Shown here piece by piece: positions 17,120 to 26,058 of a DNA stretch of 64,000 nucleotides (its first letter is position 1; every line of letters starts with the position of its first letter). The translations under genes were made by a program, and so were the position numbers. The notes under the pieces were generated by a model that was not told the origin of the DNA, did not search any database, and saw only the letters and a list, made by a program, of their open reading frames with translations. Source of the DNA: Streptomyces sp. HmicA12 (GTDB taxonomy: Bacteria > Actinomycetota > Actinomycetes > Streptomycetales > Streptomycetaceae). The DNA is taken from NCBI RefSeq assembly GCF_000373565.1, contig NZ_KB891842.1:434001-498000 (forward strand), given 5' to 3'.

Positions 17120-18844
17120 ATGTCCGAAGGTCGACGCAGCCAGGCGTGGTTCGGCGCGGCAGGCCGCGGCGGAATGGTGTACCGCTCGTGGATGCGCAAC
17201 CAGGGCTTCGGACCCGAGGTCTTCGACGGCCGTCCGGTGATCGGCATCGCCGTCTCCGCATCCGAACTCGCCCCGTGCAACGCCCACTTGCCGCGCGTCG
17301 CCGAAGCCGTGAAGCGCGGGGTGTGGCAGGCCGGGGGCTTCCCGCTGGAGTTCCCCACGATGGCGACGGGCGAGACGCTGATGCGGCCCACCGCCATGCT
17401 GTACCGCAACCTCATGGCGATGGAGGTCGAGGAGCTGATCCGCGCCAACCCGCTCGACGGCGTGGTGCTGCTCTCCGGCTGCGACAAGACGACCCCGGCC
17501 ATGCTCATGGGCGCCGCCAGTGTCGATCTGCCCGCCGTGATGGTCACCGGCGGTCCCATGCTCAACGGCAAGTTCCAGGGCCGGGACGTCGGTTCGGGCA
17601 CGGCGGTGTGGCAGATGGAGGCCGAGGTCAAGGCGGGCCGGATGACCGAGGAGGAGTGCTTCTTCGCCGAGGGCTGCATGGCGCGCTCCAACGGCCACTG
17701 CATGACGATGGGCACCGCCTCCACCATGGCCTGCATGGCCGAGACCCTCGGCATGCAGCTGCCGGGCTCCGCGACCTGGCCGGCCGTCGACATGCGCCGC
17801 TTCGAGACCGGACAGCGGGCCGGCCGCCGCATCGTCGAGATGGTGGAGGAGGAGCTGCGGCCCTCGCGGATCCTCACCCGGCAGGCGTTCGAGAACGCGA
17901 TCCGCACCAACGCCGCGATCGGCGGCTCCACCAACGCGATCATCCACCTCACCGCCCTCGCGGGCCGGGTCGGCGTCCCGCTCGACGCCGAGGACTTCGA
18001 TCAACTCGCGCGCGACGTACCGACGTTGCTGAACCTGATGCCGTCCGGGAAGTACCTCATGGAGGACTTCTGCTACGCGGGCGGACTCCCCGCCGTCCAC
18101 CGCGAACTGGTCCGCGCCGGACTCCTCCACGGCGAGCAGCTCACCGTCACCGGGCACGGCATCGCCGAGAACGTCGCGGACGCCGAGCGCGTCGGCGACG
18201 AGGTCATCACCCCGGTCGACGCCCCGTTCCAGCCGGCCGGCAGCGGCACCGCCGTGCTGCGCGGCAACCTCTGCCCGGACGGCGCCGTCATCAAGCAGTC
18301 CGCGGCGTCCCCGCACCTGCTCACCCACACCGGCACCGCCCGCGTCTTCGACACCCCGGAGGCGTACCACGCGGTGTGCGACGACCCGGACCTCGACGTC
18401 GACGAGCACACGGTCCTCGTCATCCGCGGCGCGGGCCCCAAGGGCTACCCCGGCATGCCCGAGGTCTCCAACGTGCCCCTCCCGGCGAAGCTGCTGAAGG
18501 CCGGCGTCACCGACATGGTGCGGGTGTGCGACGGCCGGATGAGCGGCACCGGATACGGCACGGTCGTCCTGCACGTCGCCCCCGAGGCGGCGGTCGGCGG
18601 CCCTCTGGCACTCGTCCGGGACGGAGACACGATCACCCTGGACGTCCCGAAGCGCGTACTCCGACTGAACGTGGAGGACGCGGAGTTGGAGCGCCGCCGT
18701 GCGGCCTGGCAGCCACCTGTGCCACACCACACCAGTGGCTACGCGTGGTTGTACACGCAGCACGTCGAAGGAGCGGACCGGGGCGCCGACTTCGACTTCC
18801 TGCGCGGTTGCCGCGGCCACGCGGTGCCCCGCGACTCGCACTGA
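17120..18844 (+). CDS. IlvD/Edd-family dehydratase, probably sugar-acid (arabonate/xylonate) dehydratase
   Basis: 574 residues from ATG at 17120 with GGAGGA upstream. Fe-S ligand cysteines are visible in LSGCDKTTPAML and in the paired motif EGCMARSNGHCMTMGTAST. The latter is characteristic of the sugar-acid branch rather than branched-chain IlvD. The C-terminal domain has CDGRMSGTGYGTVVLHVAPE. The branch dehydrates L-arabonate, D-xylonate or related aldonates to 2-keto-3-deoxy acids. The FAH-like gene 42 bases downstream fits the next step (2-keto-3-deoxypentonate dehydration), and no KDPG-type aldolase or ketoglutarate-semialdehyde dehydrogenase is nearby. Likely controlled by the adjacent GntR regulator. 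The exact sugar is inferred. Confidence 0.85.
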   Translation: MSEGRRSQAWFGAAGRGGMVYRSWMRNQGFGPEVFDGRPVIGIAVSASELAPCNAHLPRVAEAVKRGVWQAGGFPLEFPTMATGETLMRPTAMLYRNLMAMEVEELIRANPLDGVVLLSGCDKTTPAMLMGAASVDLPAVMVTGGPMLNGKFQGRDVGSGTAVWQMEAEVKAGRMTEEECFFAEGCMARSNGHCMTMGTASTMACMAETLGMQLPGSATWPAVDMRRFETGQRAGRRIVEMVEEELRPSRILTRQAFENAIRTNAAIGGSTNAIIHLTALAGRVGVPLDAEDFDQLARDVPTLLNLMPSGKYLMEDFCYAGGLPAVHRELVRAGLLHGEQLTVTGHGIAENVADAERVGDEVITPVDAPFQPAGSGTAVLRGNLCPDGAVIKQSAASPHLLTHTGTARVFDTPEAYHAVCDDPDLDVDEHTVLVIRGAGPKGYPGMPEVSNVPLPAKLLKAGVTDMVRVCDGRMSGTGYGTVVLHVAPEAAVGGPLALVRDGDTITLDVPKRVLRLNVEDAELERRRAAWQPPVPHHTSGYAWLYTQHVEGADRGADFDFLRGCRGHAVPRDSH

Positions 18845-18886
18845 CGGACGCAACCACGGAAGAGCCGACGCGCCCCAGGAGCCCGC

Positions 18887-20047
18887 ATGACGATCACCGC
18901 CGAGTCCGTGCTGCCCGACGACGCGCGGGACGCACTCCTCGTCGCCCGCGTCCACGAACCCGAGTGGGACGGACCCTGTGTGGCGGCCGTACGCGACGGA
19001 CACGTCGTCGACCTCACCGCGTACGCGCCCACGGTCGCCGACCTCCTGGAACGCGACGACGCGCAGCACCTCGTCCGGCACGCGGAGGGCGGCCGCGGCT
19101 GGTCGCTCGACGCACTCCTCGCGGCGACCGTGGCCGGGCGTCGCGACCTGCCGCACCTGCTCGCCCCCGTCGACCTCCAGGTGATCAAGGCCGCGGGTGT
19201 CACATTCGCGGAGAGCCTCATGGAACGGGTCATCGAGGAACGCACCGGCGGTGATCCGGCCCTCGCCGCCCGCACCCGTGACCGCCTCGCCGCCTCCGTG
19301 GGCGCGGTGACGGCGGTGCGCCCCGGCTCCCCGGAAGCGGCGAAGGCCAAGGAGATCCTGCTGGCCGACGGGCTGTGGTCGCAGTACCTGGAGGTGGGCA
19401 TCGGCCCCGACCCGGAAGTGTTCACCAAGGCACCGGTCCTGTCGGCGGTCGGCACCGGCGCCCGGATCGGGATCCTCGCCGCGTCCGTCTGGAACAACCC
19501 GGAACCGGAGGCCGTCCTCGCGGTCGACTCCCGGGGCCGGATCCGGGGCGCGCTGCTCGGCAACGACGTCAACCTCCGGGACGTGGAGGGCCGCAGCGCG
19601 CTCCTGCTGCCCCGCGCCAAGGACAACAACGCCTCATGCGCCCTCGGCCCGTTCCTGCGCCTGTTCGACGACGGCTTCGGCCTCGACGACGTACGTACCT
19701 TGGACATCGACCTCGAAGTGACGGGCACGGACGGCTTCGTCCTGCGCGGCAGCAGCACCATGCGACGCATCAGCCGCGATGTACGGGACCTGGTCGCGTC
19801 CGTACACGGCGACCACCACCAACACCCCGACGGCTTCGTGCTGTTCACCGGAACACTGTTCGCGCCGACACAGGACAGGGACGCCCCCGGCGAGGGATTC
19901 ACCCACCACGAGGGCGACACGGTCCGCGTCTCCAGCCCGCGCCTGGGATCCCTGCTCAACACCGTCACCACCAGCGAGGCGGCGCCGCCGTGGGAGTACG
20001 GGCTGCGGCGGCTGATGCGCAGCCTGGCGGGCAGGGGAGTGCTCTGA
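18887..20047 (+). CDS. FAH-family protein, likely 2-keto-3-deoxypentonate dehydratase (AraD1-like)
   Basis: 386 residues from ATG at 18887, preceded by CAGGAG. The C-terminal half has the fumarylacetoacetate-hydrolase fold, with metal-binding acidic residues in the stretch around KAAGVTFAESLMERV and the later GNDVNLRDVEGRSALLLPR and KDNNASCALGPF. This combination matches AraD1-type enzymes, which convert 2-keto-3-deoxy-L-arabonate to ketoglutarate semialdehyde. Coupling to the IlvD/Edd dehydratase immediately upstream supports the assignment. A generic FAH-type hydrolase or isomerase remains possible. No signal peptide; cytoplasmic. Confidence 0.8.
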   Translation: MTITAESVLPDDARDALLVARVHEPEWDGPCVAAVRDGHVVDLTAYAPTVADLLERDDAQHLVRHAEGGRGWSLDALLAATVAGRRDLPHLLAPVDLQVIKAAGVTFAESLMERVIEERTGGDPALAARTRDRLAASVGAVTAVRPGSPEAAKAKEILLADGLWSQYLEVGIGPDPEVFTKAPVLSAVGTGARIGILAASVWNNPEPEAVLAVDSRGRIRGALLGNDVNLRDVEGRSALLLPRAKDNNASCALGPFLRLFDDGFGLDDVRTLDIDLEVTGTDGFVLRGSSTMRRISRDVRDLVASVHGDHHQHPDGFVLFTGTLFAPTQDRDAPGEGFTHHEGDTVRVSSPRLGSLLNTVTTSEAAPPWEYGLRRLMRSLAGRGVL

Positions 20048-20211
20048 CACGCGGTGCGCACCCGAGTTGTCGCAGGTCCGGGTCATTGTCCGTGATCCGT
20101 AACGATCCCGTACGGGCGGTATGGAGGGATCGGCTCCGCGGGCACACTTCCCCCGATTCGAGCAGCTGACCGGCGCATCATCGCGTGCGCGGAACATCGG
20201 GGGATCCGACC

Positions 20212-20916
20212 ATGCGTGTGATGCGCAAGAGCATGAAGCTGTACGCACTGGGAGCGGCCGTCGCGGCGGCCCTGACCGTCACCGCCTGCGGGTCGGGCGA
20301 CGGGGACGGCAAGGCCGGCGAGTCGGCGAGCCCGTCCGCGAGCGTGTCGTCGAGTCCTTCCGCTCAGGCGTCGCCGTCCAGCGGCACGTCCTCGAAGCCG
20401 GCCCCGGCCAAGACGGGAACGACCGTTCCGGCCGCGTCCGCCGACGGCAAGGGCGGCGGGGACGACTGGGACTACGCGGACCGGCAGGTCCCGCCGTCCG
20501 GCTCGGTCTGCGACCACGGCGGGCAGGGCCCCTACGGGTCGGTCGAGTCCGTCAACTGGGGCGGCGAGAGCCCGTATCCGGTGATGGGCCTGGTCCTCGG
20601 CCACTACGAGTGCGGCGACACCGGGCCGAACTTCGTGCCGTCCAGCGCGACCGGCGCCGCGTCGAACGTGTTCGTCGACTCCCACCACCTCAAGGTGGTC
20701 GTGGGCGGCAAGCTGGCGAGCGACCTGGGCACCAGGACGCCGAAGCCCGACAAGTTCCTCGACCAGCTCGCGCTGATGCAGGACAAGGGACAGCTCGGCG
20801 GGCCCAAGGCGCCGCAGTTCTACTTCCGGATCGACGCCTCCTCCGACGACGTGAACGCGATGCCGGACGACGACAGCCACCTCATCTACCTGTACCAGAT
20901 CGTCGACGGCGACTGA
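20212..20916 (+). CDS. Putative lipoprotein of unknown function
   Basis: 234 residues from ATG at 20212 (an upstream ATG at 20185 lacks a good ribosome site). A lipoprotein signal is visible: MRVMRKSMK, a hydrophobic stretch, then lipobox L-T-V-T-A-C, with the Cys near residue 26. A long Ser/Pro/Ala/Lys-rich linker (about 30-85) is followed by a globular domain with two cysteines (VCDHG and YECGD). I recognise no family. It appears monocistronic, with a strong terminator 17 bases after its stop. Confidence 0.75.
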   Translation: MRVMRKSMKLYALGAAVAAALTVTACGSGDGDGKAGESASPSASVSSSPSAQASPSSGTSSKPAPAKTGTTVPAASADGKGGGDDWDYADRQVPPSGSVCDHGGQGPYGSVESVNWGGESPYPVMGLVLGHYECGDTGPNFVPSSATGAASNVFVDSHHLKVVVGGKLASDLGTRTPKPDKFLDQLALMQDKGQLGGPKAPQFYFRIDASSDDVNAMPDDDSHLIYLYQIVDGD

Positions 20917-20932
20917 GGCCCGGTCGCAGGAG

Positions 20933-20965
20933 GCCGACGGCGGGGCGCCGAGCCCCGCCGTCGGC
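20933..20965 (+). terminator. Strong 14-bp stem terminator
   Basis: Arms GCCGACGGCGGGGC (20933-20946) and GCCCCGCCGTCGGC (20952-20965) form a perfect 14-bp GC stem with a 5-nt loop, 16 bases after the lipoprotein stop. It separates this gene from the ArsR/MFS unit. Confidence 0.8.
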
Positions 20966-20997
20966 GTGCCAGGCCATCAGGCCGTGACCGGCAGATC

Positions 20998-21027
20998 TGA
21001 AAATTCTCTTGCGAAACTATATTTTCA
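20998..21027. promoter_or_regulatory. Inverted repeat TGAAAAT...ATTTTCA upstream of ArsR-type regulator
   Basis: TGAAAAT (20998-21004) and ATTTTCA (21021-21027) are exact inverted repeats with centres 23 bp apart, about two helical turns. They lie just ahead of the regulator start at 21044, in the only markedly AT-rich patch nearby, which may also hold the promoter. A good candidate for the autoregulatory operator of the gene at 21044. Confidence 0.6.
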
Positions 21028-21043
21028 CTTCTAGCGTGCGGGC

Positions 21044-21637
21044 ATGCGGCCCAAGGACGAACCCGAACGGATCACCGACCTGTCCCGCCTCAAGGCATTC
21101 ACGAACCCCTTGCGGGTGCGGCTCTACCGGCTGCTGTACGCGGCCGGGACGGCGACCGCCTCGCAGCTGGCCGAACAGGTCGATCAGGTGCCGTCGCTGG
21201 TCAGTTACCACCTGCGCAAGCTCGCGGAGCTCGGCTTCGTGGCCGAGGCCGAACCGCAGCGCGCGGACGGCCGGGAGCGCTGGTGGCGGGTGGACTCCGA
21301 AGAAGGCTGGGGCTTTCGCGACTCGGACTTCGCCGATACGCCCGAGGGCGTCGCCGCCGTCGGCTCGGTCACCCGCGGCATCTTCGAGACACGGGCCGAC
21401 CACTACCGCACGTACCTCGACCAACGGGCCGCGTGGGACCGGCGGTGGACCGACGCCGCGTTCAGCTCCGAGTGGCTGCTCGACCTGCGCCCCGACGAAC
21501 TCGCCGAGATGAGCGACGAGTTGGAGGCGGTGGCCCGGCGCTGGCGCGAGCGCGGCAAGAGCGCGAAGGCGGCCGGTGACACCGCGGGGCGCGAGCACGT
21601 GTCGGTGCACCTGTACGGGTTCCCGTTCCGGCCCTGA
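21044..21637 (+). CDS. ArsR-like winged-helix transcriptional regulator
   Basis: 197 residues from ATG at 21044. The N-terminal winged helix has the ArsR-type pattern: LKAFTNPLRVRLYRLL, ATASQLAEQVDQVPSLVSYH and LRKLAELGFV, then a wing with RERWWRV. The C-terminal half (about 95-197) is helical, without the metal-binding cysteines of classic ArsR, so the ligand is probably organic. It lies 15 bases before an MFS transporter, so it probably represses an efflux operon. The inverted repeat upstream is its likely site. Confidence 0.85.
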   Translation: MRPKDEPERITDLSRLKAFTNPLRVRLYRLLYAAGTATASQLAEQVDQVPSLVSYHLRKLAELGFVAEAEPQRADGRERWWRVDSEEGWGFRDSDFADTPEGVAAVGSVTRGIFETRADHYRTYLDQRAAWDRRWTDAAFSSEWLLDLRPDELAEMSDELEAVARRWRERGKSAKAAGDTAGREHVSVHLYGFPFRP

Positions 21638-21652
21638 CCTCGGGAGCCCGCC

Positions 21653-22924
21653 ATGGACACCACGGAGGCGCGCGCCTCGGCACCCACCACGGCACAGCCC
21701 GCCCGCCCCGCTCACCGCGACGGGAACGTGCTGCGCTGGCTCGTCGCCCACACCGCGTCGCTGGTCGGCGACAGCGTCTACTTCGTCGCCCTCGCCTGGT
21801 CCGCGCAAAAGGTCGCGGCACCCGGCGAGGTCGGCCTGGTCATGGCCGCGGGCGCGGTGCCCAGGGCCCTGCTCATGCTGGGCGGCGGAGTGGTGGCCGA
21901 CCGGTTCGGCCCGCGGCGCATCGTCGTCACCGCCGACGGGGTGCGCTGCGTGATCGTCCTCGCGGTGGCCGCCGGCGTCGCGCTCACCACCCCGGCGCTG
22001 TGGCTCCTGGTGACCGTGGCCCTGCTGTTCGGCGCCGTCGACGCACTGTTCGTGCCCGCGGTCGGCGCCCTCCCGTCCCGGCTCACGGACCTCGACCAGC
22101 TGGCCCGGGTGACCGGCATGCGCGCCCTCTCGATGCGCCTGAGCCAGATCGCGGGTCCGCCGGTCGGCGGCCTGGCCATGGGACACGGCGGCGCCGGTAC
22201 CGCGTTCGCGATCGCCGGGCTGCTCTTCGCGCTGTCGCTGCCGCTGCTGCTCACCCTGCGGCTGCGCCCCCTCGACACGCGCGACACGGACCGGCCGGTG
22301 TCGCGTACGGCACGGCAGGACCTGCTCGACGGCCTGCGTCACATCCGCGGCAACCGCCTCGTCCTGCCGCTCGTCATCGCCCTGGCCATCAGCGAGTTCG
22401 GGCTGACCGGCACACTCAACGTCGGCCTGGTGCTGCTGGGCGACGAACGCGGCTGGGGCCCTTCGGGCTACGGCACGATCGTCAGCGCCTTCGGCGCCGG
22501 GGCGGCGATCAGCGCCGCGCTGCTCGCCAAGGCGGGCTGGGTGCCGCGGGCCGGCCTCGTGCTGACCGGGACCCTGTTCGGCGGCTGCCTGGGCGCCGCC
22601 GGCATCGCGCTGGTGCCGACCCTGCCGTACGCCGTGGCGACAGCAGCCGTCATCGGGGTGTGCGCGGGCGTCTTCGGCAGCCTCGACAACGCCCTCGTCC
22701 TGACCGCGACGGACCCCGCCCACCTGGGCCGGACCACGTCCGTCCTCATGCTCACCATGGTCGGCATCGCGCCGCTGAGCTACCCGATCGTGGGCGCGGC
22801 CATCGGCGCCGTGGGCGCGACACCGGTGTTCGTCGGCTGCGGCGCCTTCGCCTCCCTGGGCGTGGTCGTCGCCCTCGCCGCCGGCCCGGTGCGCCGGGCC
22901 GAGCTGCCGCGCCCGGACCGGTGA
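21653..22924 (+). CDS. MFS transporter (efflux type)
   Basis: 423 residues, about twelve hydrophobic helices. MFS motifs are visible: the loop 2-3 pattern GGGVVADRFGPRRI near residue 80 and a central cytoplasmic loop rich in Arg and Asp (RLRPLDTRDTDRPVSR). It resembles the MFS_3/enterobactin-exporter-like group often annotated as drug or siderophore efflux. Fifteen bases separate it from the ArsR-type regulator, so they form one transcript and the pump is likely induced by its substrate. The substrate is unknown. Confidence 0.85.
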   Translation: MDTTEARASAPTTAQPARPAHRDGNVLRWLVAHTASLVGDSVYFVALAWSAQKVAAPGEVGLVMAAGAVPRALLMLGGGVVADRFGPRRIVVTADGVRCVIVLAVAAGVALTTPALWLLVTVALLFGAVDALFVPAVGALPSRLTDLDQLARVTGMRALSMRLSQIAGPPVGGLAMGHGGAGTAFAIAGLLFALSLPLLLTLRLRPLDTRDTDRPVSRTARQDLLDGLRHIRGNRLVLPLVIALAISEFGLTGTLNVGLVLLGDERGWGPSGYGTIVSAFGAGAAISAALLAKAGWVPRAGLVLTGTLFGGCLGAAGIALVPTLPYAVATAAVIGVCAGVFGSLDNALVLTATDPAHLGRTTSVLMLTMVGIAPLSYPIVGAAIGAVGATPVFVGCGAFASLGVVVALAAGPVRRAELPRPDR

Positions 22925-23002
22925 GACGCGCTGCTCCCGCCGACCGCCGCCGCCGGAACCCCGACGCTTGTGCACCCCCGCAACTGCCTTCAGGATGCAG
23001 GC

Positions 23003-23839
23003 ATGTCTGAGTCAACGGCAGCAGCCGCAGCAGCGTCGCAGTCCTCGTCACCGTCCGTACTGGCCGCCCTGGTGGCCGGGTTGCGGGGTGGCGCGATCGA
23101 AGTCGTCGACCTCACCGCGCCGTTGTCGTCCACCACCCCCGTGCTGCAGCTGCCGCCCCAGTTCGGGCAGACCGCCGTGTTCGAGCTGGAGGAGATCAGC
23201 CGGTACGACGACCGGGGGCCCGGCTGGTACTGGAACAACTTCCGGTCCGGCGAGCACACCGGCACCCACTTCGACGCGCCCAACCACTGGGTGACCGGCC
23301 AGGACCTCGGCGACATCGCCTCGGTCCCGGCCCGACAGCTCGTGGCGCCCGCCGCCGTGCTCGACGTCACCGACGAGGTCGCCAAGGATCCCGACTTCCT
23401 CGTCGAGGTGGAGCACATCCAGGCCTGGCAGCACCGGTACGGCGCCCTGCCCGACGGTGGCTGGCTGCTCGTGCGGACGGGCTGGAGCAGCAGGTCGTAC
23501 GCGCAGGAGCCGTTCCTGAACGCCGACGAGAGCGGGCCGCACACACCGGGGCTCTCCGTCGAGTGCGCCCGCTGGGTGGCCGAGGAGGCACCGGTGCTCG
23601 GGCTCGGCGTGGAGACGGTCGGCACCGACGCGGGCGCGGCGCACGGGTTCGACCCGGCGTTCCCCTGCCACTCGTACCTCATGGGCAGCGGCAAGTACGG
23701 CCTGACGCAGCTGCAGAACCTGGCCGAACTCCCGCCGACCGGAGCCGTGGTGGTCGCGGGGCCGCTGCCGATCGTCTCCGGATCCGGGGCACCGGCCCGC
23801 GTCCTCGCCCTCGTCGAGCGGACGGGGCAGCCGTCATGA
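23003..23839 (+). CDS. Cyclase-family hydrolase (kynurenine formamidase-like)
   Basis: 278 residues from ATG at 23003 (in-frame ATG at 22970 is also possible but would add an atypical leader). The family metal motif is clear: HTGTHFDAPNHW, the H-x-G-T-H-x-D-x-P-x-H pattern that binds a divalent metal in kynurenine formamidases and related cyclic-ester or amide hydrolases. A later conserved stretch is LGVETVGTDAGAAHGFD. It overlaps the TPP enzyme by four bases (ATGA), so both work together. True formamidase activity is unproven because no tryptophan-catabolic genes are adjacent. Confidence 0.82.
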   Translation: MSESTAAAAAASQSSSPSVLAALVAGLRGGAIEVVDLTAPLSSTTPVLQLPPQFGQTAVFELEEISRYDDRGPGWYWNNFRSGEHTGTHFDAPNHWVTGQDLGDIASVPARQLVAPAAVLDVTDEVAKDPDFLVEVEHIQAWQHRYGALPDGGWLLVRTGWSSRSYAQEPFLNADESGPHTPGLSVECARWVAEEAPVLGLGVETVGTDAGAAHGFDPAFPCHSYLMGSGKYGLTQLQNLAELPPTGAVVVAGPLPIVSGSGAPARVLALVERTGQPS

Positions 23840-25485
23840 AGGTCGCCGAAGTGGTCGGGCGCGCCCTCGTCGCCGCGGGCGTCGGGCAGGTCTTCGGCGT
23901 GGTGGGTTCCGGGAACTTCCACGTCACCAACGCGATGGTGGCGGCCGGAGCGAGGTTCGTCGCCACCCGCCACGAGGGCGGCGCCGCCACCATGGCCGAC
24001 GCGTACGCCCGGGTCGGCGGCGCCGTGGCCGCGGTCAGCGTGCACCAGGGGTGCGGGCTCACCAACGCCCTCACCGGGATCGGCGAGGCCGCCAAGAGCG
24101 GGACACCGCTCGTCGTCGTCGCGGCCGAGGCCACACAGCCGAACTCCAACTTCCATGTCGACCAAGGGGCGTTGGCGCAGGCGGTCGGCGCCCGCACCGC
24201 CCGTGTGACGTCCGCCGAGGAGGCCGCCGCGCAGACCCGCGACGCCGTGCGACGGGCCGTCCACGAGCGGTGCACCGTCGTGCTCAACCTCCCGCTCGAC
24301 GTACAGACCCAGGACGTACCCGACCCGGACCGGGCCCTCGCCGCCGTCGCGCCGCCGTCCCCGCGCCCCGCCGCCGAACCCGTCGACGCCGACATCACGG
24401 CCCTCGCCGATCTCCTCGCGCGGGCCGAGCGGCCGGTGTTCATCGCGGGACGCGGCGCGCGCGGACCGGGCTGCCGCGCGGCGCTGGAGGCGCTCGCCGA
24501 ACGCTGCGGCGCGCTGCTCGCGACCTCGGCCGTGGCCCGCGGCCTGTTCCACGGCAACACATGGTCGCTCGACGTCTCCGGCGGTTTCGCCTCCCCGCTC
24601 GCCGCCGAGCTGATCGAGGGTGCCGACGCGATCGTGGCCTGGGGCTGCTCGCTGACCATGTGGACGACACGGCACGGCCGGCTCATCGGCCCGGACACCA
24701 CCCTCGCCCAGGTCGACGACGACCCCGCGGCGCTCGGCGGGCAGCGCCCCGTCCACCTCGGCGTCACCGGCGACGTCCTGCTGACCGCGACCAGGACACT
24801 CACCACGCTCGGGGACGGCCACGCGACGGGCTACCGCACCCCCGACACCGCCGAGGCGCTCGCCGCACGCCTGCGCTGGCGCGACATCCCGTACGAGGAC
24901 GAGGGCACCCGGGACCGCATCGACCCGCGCACGCTCAGCATCGCCCTCGACGAGATCCTCCCCGCCGAACGCGTCATCGGCATCGACTCGGGCAACTTCA
25001 TGGGCCACCCGACGATGTACCTGTCCGTCCCCGACGAGCAGGGCCTGTGCTTCACGCAGGCCTTCCAGTCCATCGGCCTCGGCCTCGCCACCACCATCGG
25101 CGCGGCCCTGGCCCGCCCGGACCGGCTCCCGGTGGCCGCACTCGGCGACGGCGGCGCGCTGATGAGCGCCGTCGAACTCGACACGGTGCGCCGCCTCGGC
25201 CTGCCCATGGTGGTCGTCGTCTACAACGACGACGCGTACGGCGCGGAGGTGCACCACTTCGGCCCGGACGGATTCCCGCTCGGCACGGTCGAGTTCCCGC
25301 CCACCGACATCGCCGCCGTGGCCCGCGGCTACGGCTTCGAGGCGGTGACCGTGCGCACCCCGGCCGACCTGAAGGCCGTACGGGACTGGGTCGAAGGACC
25401 GCGGAGCACACCACTGCTCGTCGACGCCAAGGTGGTCAGGGAGCACGGGTCGTGGTGGCTCGAAGAGGCGTTCCGGGGGCACTGA
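23836..25485 (+). CDS. Thiamine-diphosphate-dependent enzyme (acetolactate synthase-like)
   Basis: 549 residues with the three-domain layout of the TPP decarboxylase/synthase family. The catalytic Glu is E47 in RHEGGAATMADAY. A central FAD/DHAP-type domain (about 190-320) contains VFIAGRGARGPG. The TPP-binding GDGG at 437-440 is followed by an Asn-containing stretch VVYNDDAYGAE. Length is typical of the family (530-600). It is coupled to the cyclase-family hydrolase and followed by an unknown gene with a one-base overlap. No regulatory IlvN subunit is nearby, so it is probably a catabolic carboligase or decarboxylase and not branched-chain biosynthesis. Confidence 0.83.
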   Translation: MKVAEVVGRALVAAGVGQVFGVVGSGNFHVTNAMVAAGARFVATRHEGGAATMADAYARVGGAVAAVSVHQGCGLTNALTGIGEAAKSGTPLVVVAAEATQPNSNFHVDQGALAQAVGARTARVTSAEEAAAQTRDAVRRAVHERCTVVLNLPLDVQTQDVPDPDRALAAVAPPSPRPAAEPVDADITALADLLARAERPVFIAGRGARGPGCRAALEALAERCGALLATSAVARGLFHGNTWSLDVSGGFASPLAAELIEGADAIVAWGCSLTMWTTRHGRLIGPDTTLAQVDDDPAALGGQRPVHLGVTGDVLLTATRTLTTLGDGHATGYRTPDTAEALAARLRWRDIPYEDEGTRDRIDPRTLSIALDEILPAERVIGIDSGNFMGHPTMYLSVPDEQGLCFTQAFQSIGLGLATTIGAALARPDRLPVAALGDGGALMSAVELDTVRRLGLPMVVVVYNDDAYGAEVHHFGPDGFPLGTVEFPPTDIAAVARGYGFEAVTVRTPADLKAVRDWVEGPRSTPLLVDAKVVREHGSWWLEEAFRGH

Positions 25486-26045
25486 TGTCGAGTTTTCAGG
25501 AGCATGTGACGCGGGTTGTGGACGAGGTCGTCGCGGGGTTTCCGGCGGACGCCGCGATCTACGCGGTGACGTTCCGGGCCGACAGCGTCGAGCAGGACCC
25601 GCGCCGTCCGTACGTGGCGGTCGGCTACACGACCGAGGCGGACGCCGCGGAGTCGGTCCGGCGGACGCCGGACGCCTGGGAGGCACGCTGGAGTTACGCG
25701 TTCTTCCCCCGCACCGGACTCGAAGGCGTGGCCTCCGTCGGGCGCGACCGGGGCGGCGACGCACTGTGCCGCGCGGAGATCGAGTCGCTGGGCCTGTGGT
25801 ACGAGGACGCGGACGGGGAGGGCGAGGTGGACGACCTCGATGAGCGGCTGGCCGAGTGGTTCCACGACGTGTGCGTCGCGGCGGCCCGGCGGCTGCACGA
25901 GAGCGGCCGGATCACCGCCGTCCTGGGGCGACCGGTGCCGGTGATCCTCTACGACATGTTCGAGCCCGACGCCATGTTCGAGCTGACCGCGCGGGCCAAC
26001 CCGGCCGAGCTGGTCGCGGAGTTCATGACGGAGGCGGCGCGGTAG
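25485..26045 (+). CDS. Hypothetical protein co-transcribed with TPP enzyme
   Basis: 186 residues. ATG at 25485 shares one base with the preceding stop. It is acidic, without a signal peptide or membrane segment. N-terminal helix FQEHVTRVVDEVVAGF is followed by strands with YAVTFRADSV and YVAVGYTTEA, a Trp/Tyr-rich centre (WEARWSYAFFPR) and C-terminal helices. The pattern loosely resembles DUF4303-type proteins, but I cannot confirm it. It may be an accessory of the cyclase/TPP operon. Confidence 0.7.
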   Translation: MSSFQEHVTRVVDEVVAGFPADAAIYAVTFRADSVEQDPRRPYVAVGYTTEADAAESVRRTPDAWEARWSYAFFPRTGLEGVASVGRDRGGDALCRAEIESLGLWYEDADGEGEVDDLDERLAEWFHDVCVAAARRLHESGRITAVLGRPVPVILYDMFEPDAMFELTARANPAELVAEFMTEAAR

Positions 26046-26058
26046 CCGTCCCGCGCGC

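Noticed and set aside
21653..22924. MFS/ArsR pair as a metal-resistance unit
   Set aside because: The regulator lacks the metal-binding cysteine motif of ArsR/SmtB proteins and the transporter is not of a metal-efflux family.
22990..25764. 924-codon open frame on the minus strand
   Set aside because: Antisense to the cyclase/TPP operon, with no domain and no ribosome site.
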